Assembly (NCBI RefSeq): GCF_005049285.1 | Contig: NZ_SOSC01000003.1 | Span: 186,001-250,000 of the forward strand | Direction: 5' to 3' | Length of the DNA: 64,000 bases | From: Halorientalis salina | Lineage (GTDB): Archaea; Halobacteriota; Halobacteria; Halobacteriales; Haloarculaceae | Part shown: positions 9,530-16,435 of the stretch, piece by piece | How the letters are laid out: each line of letters opens with the position of its first letter | Numbering within the stretch: position 1 is the stretch's first letter | The notes under the pieces: generated by a model | Told to the model about the DNA's origin: nothing | Database searches by the model: none | Seen by the model: only the letters and a program-made list of their open reading frames with translations | Program-made: the position numbers and the translations under genes

Positions 9530-10483
9530 TCAGTCGTCGATCGTCGGCACCGGGACGCGGTCGAGGACCTCGTTCAGGACGGCCCGCTTCGACACCGACC
9601 GGACGCTCGACTCGGCGGTGAGCACGAGCCGATGACCCAACACCGCCGGCGCGATCGACTTGACGTCGTCCGGGACGACGTAATCCCGCCCGTCGATGAC
9701 GGCGTAGGCCCGAGCCGCCTCGAACAACCGCTGGATGCCCCGCGGCGAGACGCCGACCTGCACCCGCTCGTCGTTGCGCGTCGCCCGGCCCAGGTCGACG
9801 ACGTACTCCCGGACCGGCCGCTCGACCGTCACCGTCTCGGGGACCTCCTGCAGCGTCGTCACCCGCTGGTGGTCCAGCACCGGACTGACGCCCGGTGCCT
9901 GTGCTGTCCGGTCCGCGCGCCGGTCGAGCAGTTCGAGCTCCCCGTCGCGGTCGGGATACCCCATGTTGCTCTTGATCATGAAGCGGTCGAGCTGGGCCTC
10001 CGGCAGCGAGAAGGTCCCCTCCTGTTCGACCGGGTTCTGCGTCGCCATCACGAAAAACGGCTCCGGGAGCGGATGGGTCTCGCCGTCGACGGTGACCTGG
10101 CCCTCCTCCATGGCTTCCAGCAGCGCGGCCTGGGTCTTGGGCGGCGCACGGTTGATCTCGTCGGCCAGCACGACGTTCGCGAAGATCGGCCCCTCCGCGA
10201 ACTCGAAGACCCCGTCGCGTTCGTCGTAGATGTTCGTCCCCGTCACGTCGGCAGGGAGAAGGTCCGGCGTGAACTGCACGCGCGAAAAGTCGAGTCCGAG
10301 CGCCGTCGCGATGCTCCGGGCCGTCAGCGTCTTCCCGACCCCCGGTACGTCCTCCAGGAGCACGTGCCCCCGTCCCAGAATCCCAGTCAGGACCTGCCTG
10401 AGAAATCGCCTGTCGGTGATGACGGCCGACTCTACTTCGTCCAGTACCGCCGTACACTCGGCTGCAGCGTCGGTGACGGCCAT
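9530..10483 (-). CDS. moxR: MoxR-family AAA+ ATPase
   Basis: A 317-residue AAA+ protein. Walker A is DVPGVGKT (about residues 45-52), Walker B is VVLADEINRAPPKTQAALLEAM, and the MoxR-type ATQNPVEQEGTFSLPEAQLDRFM segment includes the sensor 1 Asn. The lid domain (RVQVGVSPRGIQRLFEAARAYA) is intact. MoxR ATPases remodel or insert metal into client proteins together with DUF58/vWA proteins, which are encoded convergently here. Having it on the opposite strand means it is transcribed separately from its likely partners. A TATA-like box about 28 bases before the ATG supports the chosen start. Confidence 0.95.
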   Translation of the reverse strand: MAVTDAAAECTAVLDEVESAVITDRRFLRQVLTGILGRGHVLLEDVPGVGKTLTARSIATALGLDFSRVQFTPDLLPADVTGTNIYDERDGVFEFAEGPIFANVVLADEINRAPPKTQAALLEAMEEGQVTVDGETHPLPEPFFVMATQNPVEQEGTFSLPEAQLDRFMIKSNMGYPDRDGELELLDRRADRTAQAPGVSPVLDHQRVTTLQEVPETVTVERPVREYVVDLGRATRNDERVQVGVSPRGIQRLFEAARAYAVIDGRDYVVPDDVKSIAPAVLGHRLVLTAESSVRSVSKRAVLNEVLDRVPVPTIDD

Positions 10484-10506
10484 TATTTCACGTGCGAACT
10501 CGGACC

Positions 10507-10518
10507 GACATAAGTCCC
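10507..10518 (-). promoter_or_regulatory. TATA-like box for moxR
   Basis: Read on the minus strand the box is GACTTATGTCGG, centred about 28 bases before the moxR ATG. That is the spacing expected for a leaderless archaeal transcript. Confidence 0.5.
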
Positions 10519-10571
10519 CGCCTCGTCTCGGTCGCGTGACACCCGCAGCAGGAAATCGATCGCGGATCGGG

Positions 10572-10871
10572 CTAGATCGTCGGCGCTTCCGCGTCGCGCA
10601 CCTGTTCGAGCCGTTCGATGAGTCCGGTCAGCCCCTCGTTGACCGTCGCCAGTCGGTCCTCGATGTCGTCGGCCGGAATCGCGCCGTCCGGCGTCGGCTC
10701 GACGAACTCGTCGTTTTCGAGCATCCGCAGCGAGTATCGGACCTTGTGTTCGGGAAGCCCGGTTCTCTCGGCCAGTTTGACGATCCCGATCGGTCCGTCC
10801 GCGATGACTGCCCGCAGAATTCGTACGTCGCGTTCCTCTTTCTCGACCTGGTTTTGAAGCCTCTCGACCAT
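10572..10871 (-). CDS. small winged-helix transcriptional regulator
   Basis: A 99-residue protein starting at MVERLQNQVEKEERDVR. A winged helix-turn-helix spans roughly residues 15-65 (ILRAVIADGPIGIVKLAERTGLPEHKVRYSLRMLENDEFVEP). A C-terminal helix (about 68-95) may dimerise. A longer open frame reaches 10943, but the internal ATG has a TATA-like GCAAAATCCC about 23 bases upstream, so I chose the shorter form. Haloarchaea carry a conserved small protein of this type with no known target. It might be membrane-independent and could control the adjacent moxR gene, but no operator was identified. Confidence 0.8.
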   Translation of the reverse strand: MVERLQNQVEKEERDVRILRAVIADGPIGIVKLAERTGLPEHKVRYSLRMLENDEFVEPTPDGAIPADDIEDRLATVNEGLTGLIERLEQVRDAEAPTI

Positions 10872-10955
10872 GCTGTTCGTTCTGCCTGGGATTTTGCCCC
10901 ACGCCATATAACTCTTGTAACTCACTCGGCGCCGGCCAACCACTGCGCCGTCAGG

Positions 10956-11612
10956 TCACTCGTCGACCGGCGTCCGCCGTAGCTCGTCGATCTGGTCGCG
11001 CAGCGTCCCGAGTTCCAGTTCCAGCTCTTCCCGACGGTCGATGAGCGAACTCAGCTCCTCGGTGTTGACCGCCTGGTCTTCCTCCAGGGCGACCTCCAGT
11101 GCGTCCGTCGTCGACTGGACCAGGAAGTGTGCCACCTGCAGCACCTCCTCGGGCGACTCCCGGCACTCGGTCAACTGCATGTCCCCCGACAGCGGCGCGT
11201 ACTCGATCAGCGGCACCTCCTCGTCGTCCCGATAGGTCGTCGACGCGCTCATGCTCGTCACCGGGTTCTTCCTGTCCTGGGTCTGCTCGGTCCGGACGAT
11301 GCTGAACTCCTCGGCGAGCGTGCCGTACGTTTCCGGCAACTCCCGGAGCAACTCGCCCGTCTCGGCGTCCATCTGTGCCTCGACGTCGGCGAAGAACTGC
11401 GCGGTGCCGCCCAGGCTCAGCGCCACCGTGAAGAAGGCTCCCTGCGAGTGCTCCGCGAACTCGCGCAGCCGCTCGCGCACCTCGTCGTGTCGCCCCTCGG
11501 CAGCGAGTTTCTGTAACTCGTCCAGGAACGCCCGCGTGCCCGCTTCCTGTTCGAGGAAGTCCTCCACCAGCGCCTTGGGCATCTCCCGCGGCGCTTTGTC
11601 TCGGCTGCTCAT
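10956..11612 (-). CDS. conserved haloarchaeal protein of unknown function
   Basis: A 218-residue soluble acidic protein that I do not recognise. It is mostly helical. Residues 5-60 include a helical KALVEDFLEQEAGTRAFLDEL segment. The middle contains AFFTVALSLGGTAQFFADVEAQ, and the C-terminus (about 180-212) is a Glu/Leu-rich coiled coil (RREELELELGTLRDQIDELRR). There is no signal peptide or membrane helix. A TATA-like GTATAGTG about 25 bases before the ATG supports this start. It runs in the same direction as the regulator and moxR but is separated from them. Confidence 0.75.
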   Translation of the reverse strand: MSSRDKAPREMPKALVEDFLEQEAGTRAFLDELQKLAAEGRHDEVRERLREFAEHSQGAFFTVALSLGGTAQFFADVEAQMDAETGELLRELPETYGTLAEEFSIVRTEQTQDRKNPVTSMSASTTYRDDEEVPLIEYAPLSGDMQLTECRESPEEVLQVAHFLVQSTTDALEVALEEDQAVNTEELSSLIDRREELELELGTLRDQIDELRRTPVDE

Positions 11613-11699
11613 ACCCCCCGTTTAGCTTCCCGGCACTATACGCTTTGGTCCGAAATATATGTTTTAAGACATGTTGGACACCACTCGACCCTCCTTTGA

Positions 11700-12125
11700 T
11701 CACTCCGGGAGGTTACTGTCGAACACGTATTCTGCGGCCAGATTCACTCCGGGGTGGTCGATCTGTGGCTCCACAATGCGGAGGTACGTGCTCTTTCGTC
11801 CAGCGTCTTTCTCGGGAACCCAGTACAGTTCACCGTCGTCCTTGCTTCGAACGGCGAACGCATCGATTTCGTCCTCGTAATCCCGCATCTCAGTCGTTCC
11901 GTCCACCGTCGTTTTGCTGGCCGTCTTGAACCGTACACAGTCGTCCTCTCTCCATCCGGTCTTACACTGGACGCGCAGCAGTTCCGTTCCCGTATCGACG
12001 ATCAGATCGTACCTGTCGTTGTCGCCGAACGGTATCGAAACGCTGTATCCGCGTGCGATCAGCGCGTGGATGACCCTCGCTTCCGTCTTATCCCCCGTAT
12101 CTTTCGTATTGGGCACTGTAGACAC
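11700..12125 (-). CDS. PD-(D/E)xK nuclease-like protein
   Basis: A 141-residue protein resembling archaeal Holliday-junction-resolvase-like and homing-type nucleases of the PD-(D/E)xK fold. It has an N-terminal helix with a conserved Glu (KTEARVIHALIARGY), a catalytic Asp in DNDRYDLIVD and the QxK pair in LRVQCKTGW. The GTG start giving MSTVPNTKDTG is preferred because a TATA-like GATTCAAACC lies about 30 bases upstream. The frame remains open to an ATG at 12176. Base composition is visibly less GC-rich than the neighbours, and hairpins plus an inverted repeat lie directly upstream, so horizontal acquisition is plausible. Substrate and role are unknown. Confidence 0.7.
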   Translation of the reverse strand: MSTVPNTKDTGDKTEARVIHALIARGYSVSIPFGDNDRYDLIVDTGTELLRVQCKTGWREDDCVRFKTASKTTVDGTTEMRDYEDEIDAFAVRSKDDGELYWVPEKDAGRKSTYLRIVEPQIDHPGVNLAAEYVFDSNLPE

Positions 12126-12218
12126 CCCAACATAGTGTTCACCGCGCGATGGGGTTTGAATCTCCGCGGCCAGCAAAACTGATCGACCATCGGTAGCCGC
12201 AAACCCGGAGCGGGAGTA

Positions 12219-12306
12219 CAGGGTCGGTAACCCTGCACGCCGACCGACGGAGTCGGTCGGGATTTGAACCTCAGTCGTAGCAAAGTTGCTCCCTGGTTCA
12301 AATCCC
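12219..12306. repeat. cluster of hairpins and a T-arm-like inverted repeat
   Basis: Three palindromic units lie side by side. The first has arms cagggt/accctg (12219-12235). The second has 9-base perfect arms ccgaccgac/gtcggtcgg (12240-12260). The third is a perfect 12-base inverted repeat gggatttgaacc/ggttcaaatccc (12259-12270 and 12295-12306) enclosing a further small hairpin agcaa/ttgct. The 12-base arms look like tRNA T-arm sequence on both strands, but no complete tRNA can be folded. The 9-base string tcagtcgta also recurs at 12271 and 12309. This may be a recombination or integration scar next to tRNA-Asp. Confidence 0.6.
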
Positions 12307-12334
12307 TTTCAGTCGTACACTGATTTTCAGTATG

Positions 12335-12358
12335 GACGCGGAGACGAGACTCCGCGTC
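12335..12358. other. strong stem-loop downstream of tRNA-Asp
   Basis: Perfect 9-base arms gacgcggag/ctccgcgtc enclose a six-base loop. It lies about 20 bases past the 3' end of the minus-strand tRNA-Asp and could mark the end of that transcript. No T-run follows on the minus strand. Confidence 0.35.
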
Positions 12359-12376
12359 GGGGTGAAATTAGAGAAG

Positions 12377-12449
12377 CGCCCGGAGCGGGATTTGAACCCG
12401 CGTCACGACCGTGACAGGGTCGTATGATGGGCCACTACACCATCCGGGC
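12377..12449 (-). tRNA. tRNA-Asp (anticodon GTC)
   Basis: The minus strand folds into a full cloverleaf of 73 nt. The acceptor stem is GCCCGGA/TCCGGGC with discriminator G, and the anticodon stem is CGACC/GGTCG with loop CTGTCAC. The T-arm carries the GTTCAAAT loop. CCA is not encoded. A TATA-like CTTAATACTG lies about 33 bases upstream on the minus strand. Confidence 0.95.
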
Positions 12450-12728
12450 GAACGCATTCATTCCTTTCCGGGTGGCAGTATTAAGGCTTTCCAAACGGAG
12501 CCGCGGCGTCACGCGTTCCCACGACTCGTGGGTACACCGTTTCCGCCGCCGCTGCTCACCCCCAACGGCGTCATCCCCGCCACGATATCGCCCCGCACCG
12601 GGTTACGCTAGGTAACCCAAATACATATGTGCGCAGTTCCCGTCTATGGGGGCAAGCACACTCGTTCCACCTCGGTCCGTGTCGGGTCGTGGTCGGGTCG
12701 GATAGCGCCGCCCGACGTGTTTGACAAG

Positions 12729-12737
12729 TCTTAAATG
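12729..12737 (+). promoter_or_regulatory. TATA-like box for the RNA polymerase operon
   Basis: The sequence tcttaaatg lies about 70 bases before rpoH, predicting a leader of roughly 45 nt for the long rpo-nusA transcript. The preceding 100 bases hold no gene. Confidence 0.5.
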
Positions 12738-12805
12738 GTCTCCAGCGCAAGGACGCTGTAGTATCTCGTGACAGCAACCTTCTCCAGCAAGTCAAGCCAC
12801 AACAC

Positions 12806-13033
12806 ATGGTAGACGTAAGCGACCACGAACTCGTTCCCGAGCACAGTGTACTCGACGAGGACATCCTCGAGGGGGTCCTCGAAGAGTATGATATCAAGCG
12901 AACAGACCTGCCGAAAATAAAACGGGCGGACCCGGCGCTCCCCGATGATGCCGAGGTGGGCGACGTCATCGAGATCTCCCGGAACTCCCGTACGACTGAT
13001 CAGGCGACCGTATACCGGCTCGTGGTGGAATAA
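12806..13033 (+). CDS. rpoH: DNA-directed RNA polymerase subunit H (Rpo5)
   Basis: A 75-residue homologue of the C-terminal domain of eukaryotic RPB5, which contributes to the downstream DNA jaw of RNA polymerase. The family core [15 protein letters not shown] and the C-terminal [18 protein letters not shown] are intact. It is the first gene of the archaeal rpoH-B''-B'-A'-A'' operon, and the next start codon follows immediately after its stop. Length and composition are normal for haloarchaea. Confidence 0.97.
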   Translation: MVDVSDHELVPEHSVLDEDILEGVLEEYDIKRTDLPKIKRADPALPDDAEVGDVIEISRNSRTTDQATVYRLVVE

Positions 13034-14599
13034 ATGAACATTCAAGACCGACGCGAGATCTCGCGTGAGTACTTTTCGAGAGAACGGCTCGCAGAACACC
13101 ATTTCCGGTCGTTCAACGCGTTCCTCGACCGGGGAATGCAACAGGTCGTCGACGAGAAAGAGACCATCGAGACCGACATCGGCGACAAGGAAGGCGAGGA
13201 ACCCGTCTTCGTCGAACTCGGCGACGTGCGGGTCGTCACCCCGCGCGTCCGCGAGGCCGACGGGTCCGAAGAACTCCTCTATCCCCAGGAGGCCCGGCTG
13301 CGCAACATCACGTACGCCGCCCCGGTCTTCATGGAGATGGCCATCATCAAGGGCGGCATCGAGGAGGAAGAACACGTCGTCGACCAGACCGAGACGAAGA
13401 TCGGTCGGATGCCGATCATGGTCGGCTCCCGGAAATGTAACATCTCCGGGTTCTCCGACAAAGAGCTCATCGACATCGGCGAGGACCCCGCCGACCCCGG
13501 TGGCTACTTCTGTGTCAACGGCTCCGAGCGGGTGCTGATGACCTCCGAGGACCTCGCACCGAACAAGATCCTCGCCGAGTACGACACGAAGTACGGCGAC
13601 GAGATCCAGGTCGCAAAGACGTTCAGTCAGCGCCGAGGGTATCGTGCCCTCGTCCTCTGTGAGCGCAACCGCGAGGGCCTGCTCGAAGTGTCGTTCCCAT
13701 CGGTTTCGGGATCGATCAACTTCGTGACCCTCGTGCGCGCGCTCGGACTCGAATCCGACGAGGAGATCGTCCATCGCGTCTCCGACGACCCGGAGATCGT
13801 GAAGTTCATGCTCGAGAACCTGGAGGCCGCCGACGTTCAGACCACGAACGAGGCCATCGAGACGCTCGGGAAACGCGTCGCCTCGGGTCAGGGCAAGAAC
13901 TACCAGCTCAAGCGCGCCAACTACGTCATCGACCGGTATCTCCTCCCGCACCTCCACGAGGAAGGCGTCGAGGACGAGGAAGTCCGCATCAACAAGGCCT
14001 ACTACCTCTGTCGGATGGCCGAAGCCTGCTTCGAGCTGGCGCTCGGACGGCGCGAATCCGACGACAAGGACCACTACGCCAACAAGCGCCTCAAAGTCTC
14101 GGGCGACCTGATGAAGGACCTGTTCCGGACGGCGCTGAACAAGCTGGCGCGGGACGTGAAGTACCAGCTCGAACGCGCGAACATGCGTAACCGGCAGTTG
14201 TCGGTTTCGACGGTCGTTCGCTCGGACGTGCTGACCGAGCGGCTCGAACACCCCATCGCGACGGGGAACTGGGTGGGCGGCCGTTCGGGCGTGAGCCAAC
14301 TGGTGGACCGCACCGACTACATGGGTGTGCTCTCCCACCTGCGCCGGCTTCGCTCGCCACTCAGTCGCAGCCAGCCACACTTCGAGGCGCGCGACTTGCA
14401 CGCGACCCAGTGGGGGCGTATCTGTCCCTCCGAGACCCCCGAAGGCCCGAACTGTGGGCTGGTGAAGAACTTCGCACAGGCGATGGAGCTCTCGCAGGAC
14501 ATCGAGGACTCTCAGGAACTCAAACAGGAACTCGCGTCGATGGGCGTCTCGGGCATTCCCGGAATCGAATCCATCGAGCAGACACCAGCGGACGATTAA
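13034..14599 (+). CDS. rpoB2: RNA polymerase subunit B'' (Rpo2N)
   Basis: A 521-residue N-terminal half of the split second-largest RNA polymerase subunit. It covers the protrusion, lobe and fork regions up to ATQWGRICPSETPEGPNCGLVKNFA, which is the fork-loop segment conserved in all beta subunits. The preceding RRLRSPLSRSQPHFEARDLH is equally typical. The gene directly abuts rpoH and is three bases from rpoB'. The B''/B' split at this point is characteristic of Euryarchaeota including haloarchaea. Confidence 0.98.
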   Translation: MNIQDRREISREYFSRERLAEHHFRSFNAFLDRGMQQVVDEKETIETDIGDKEGEEPVFVELGDVRVVTPRVREADGSEELLYPQEARLRNITYAAPVFMEMAIIKGGIEEEEHVVDQTETKIGRMPIMVGSRKCNISGFSDKELIDIGEDPADPGGYFCVNGSERVLMTSEDLAPNKILAEYDTKYGDEIQVAKTFSQRRGYRALVLCERNREGLLEVSFPSVSGSINFVTLVRALGLESDEEIVHRVSDDPEIVKFMLENLEAADVQTTNEAIETLGKRVASGQGKNYQLKRANYVIDRYLLPHLHEEGVEDEEVRINKAYYLCRMAEACFELALGRRESDDKDHYANKRLKVSGDLMKDLFRTALNKLARDVKYQLERANMRNRQLSVSTVVRSDVLTERLEHPIATGNWVGGRSGVSQLVDRTDYMGVLSHLRRLRSPLSRSQPHFEARDLHATQWGRICPSETPEGPNCGLVKNFAQAMELSQDIEDSQELKQELASMGVSGIPGIESIEQTPADD

Positions 14600-14602
14600 A
14601 TC

Positions 14603-16435
14603 ATGAGTCAAGGACAAGGACGAGAAGCGAAAGTATACGTCAACGGAAGTCTGGTCGGGACCCATCCCGAACCACACAAGCTCGCAGCGGACATCCGACA
14701 GGCGCGCCGACGGGGCGACGTCAGCGAGATGGTCAACGTCTCGGTCAAGGACCGCACCGACGAGGTCATCGTCAACGCCGACGCCGGCCGCGCGCGTCGC
14801 CCGCTGCTCATCATCGAGGACGGCGAACCGCTGGTCTCCGACGAGGAGGTCGCGGCGCTGAAAGCCGGCGAACTCCAGTTCGAGGACTTCGTCGATCGGG
14901 GCTACGTCGAGTTCATCGACGCCGAGGAAGAGGAGGACATCCTCGTGGCCGTCGAGGAAGACGACCTCACCGAGGACCACACCCACCTGGAAGTCGACCC
15001 GCAGCTCATCTTCGGGATCGGTGCCGGGATGGTTCCCTACCCCGAACACAACGCCTCACCGCGCATTACGATGGGGTCGGGGATGATCAAGCAGTCGCTG
15101 GGGCTGCCATCGGCCAACTACCGCATCCGGCCGGACACGCGCCAGCACCTGCTGCACTACCCGCAGCTGTCGATGGTCAAGACCCAGACGACCGAACAGA
15201 TCGGGTACGACGACCGCCCGGCGGCCCAGAACTTCGTCGTCGCCGTCATGAGCTACGAGGGGTTCAACATCGAGGACGCGCTCGTGCTCAACGGCGGGTC
15301 CGTGGACCGGGCGCTCGCCCGGTCGCACTTCTTCCGGACCTACGAGGGCGAGGAACGACGCTACCCCGGCGGACAGGAGGACCACTTCGAGATCCCCGAC
15401 GACGACGTTCGCGGGGCTCGCGGCGAGGAAGCGTACACGCATCTGGACGAGGACGGACTGGTCAACCCCGAGACGCAGGTCGGCGAGAACGACGTGCTGC
15501 TCGGGAAGACCTCCCCGCCCCGGTTCCTCGAAGAACCGGACGACATGGGCGGACTTTCGCCCCAGAAGCGCCGCGAAACGTCGGTGACGATGCGCTCCGG
15601 CGAGTCCGGGGTCGTCGACACCGTGACCCTGATGGAGGGCGAGGACGGCTCGAAGCTCTCCAAGGTCTCAGTTCGTGACGAGCGGATCCCCGAACTCGGA
15701 GACAAGTTCGCGTCGCGACACGGACAGAAGGGGGTCGTGGGCCACATCGCGCCCCAGGAAGACATGCCGTTCACTGAGGAGGGCGTCGTGCCCGACCTCG
15801 TGATGAATCCCCACGCACTGCCGTCCCGGATGACGGTGGGCCACGTGCTGGAGATGCTCGGCGGGAAGGTCGGCGCACTGGAAGGTCGCCGGGTCGACGG
15901 GACCGCCTTCACCGGCGAGGACGAGGACGAACTCCGCGGCGGACTCGAGGAGAAGGGCTTCAAGTCCAGCGGAAAGGAGGTCATGTACTCGGGCGTCACC
16001 GGCGAGAAGATCGACGCGGAGATCTTCGTCGGGACGATTTTCTACCAGAAGCTCTACCACATGGTCTCGAACAAGCTGCACGCCCGTTCGCGCGGGCCGG
16101 TGCAGGTGCTGACCCGCCAGCCCACCGAGGGTCGCGCACGCGAAGGTGGGCTCCGTATCGGGGAGATGGAACGGGACGTGTTCATCGGCCACGGTGCGGC
16201 TATGACGCTCAAGGAACGACTCTTAGACGAGTCCGACCGCGAGTGGATCTACATCTGTGCGAACTGTGGCATGGCCGCCGTCGAGAACGTCGAGCAACGG
16301 CGCGTCTACTGTCCGAACTGCGACGAGGAGACGGACATCCACGAGATCGAGATGTCCTACGCGTTCAAGCTCCTGTTAGACGAGATGAAAGCGCTGGGGA
16401 TCGCCCCGCGTATCGAACTGGAGGACGCAGTCTAA
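14603..16435 (+). CDS. rpoB1: RNA polymerase subunit B' (Rpo2C)
   Basis: A 610-residue C-terminal half of the split B subunit. It carries the hybrid-binding region with [20 protein letters not shown], the [17 protein letters not shown] motif and the clamp-region zinc site [22 protein letters not shown] near the C-terminus (about residues 545-570). It is stop-to-start coupled to rpoA' one base downstream. Together with the upstream B'' gene it reconstitutes a full beta-type subunit. Confidence 0.98.
   Translation: MSQGQGREAKVYVNGSLVGTHPEPHKLAADIRQARRRGDVSEMVNVSVKDRTDEVIVNADAGRARRPLLIIEDGEPLVSDEEVAALKAGELQFEDFVDRGYVEFIDAEEEEDILVAVEEDDLTEDHTHLEVDPQLIFGIGAGMVPYPEHNASPRITMGSGMIKQSLGLPSANYRIRPDTRQHLLHYPQLSMVKTQTTEQIGYDDRPAAQNFVVAVMSYEGFNIEDALVLNGGSVDRALARSHFFRTYEGEERRYPGGQEDHFEIPDDDVRGARGEEAYTHLDEDGLVNPETQVGENDVLLGKTSPPRFLEEPDDMGGLSPQKRRETSVTMRSGESGVVDTVTLMEGEDGSKLSKVSVRDERIPELGDKFASRHGQKGVVGHIAPQEDMPFTEEGVVPDLVMNPHALPSRMTVGHVLEMLGGKVGALEGRRVDGTAFTGEDEDELRGGLEEKGFKSSGKEVMYSGVTGEKIDAEIFVGTIFYQKLYHMVSNKLHARSRGPVQVLTRQPTEGRAREGGLRIGEMERDVFIGHGAAMTLKERLLDESDREWIYICANCGMAAVENVEQRRVYCPNCDEETDIHEIEMSYAFKLLLDEMKALGIAPRIELEDAV

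Noticed and set aside
12059-12301. 80-codon minus-strand frame overlapping the nuclease gene start and hairpins
   Set aside because: It runs through the palindromes, is rich in Arg, Pro and Cys, and conflicts with the better-supported nuclease reading.
12182-12310. Possible second tRNA gene with T-arm-like sequence
   Set aside because: Only T-arm-like arms are present on both strands. No acceptor stem, D-arm or anticodon arm can be paired into a cloverleaf.
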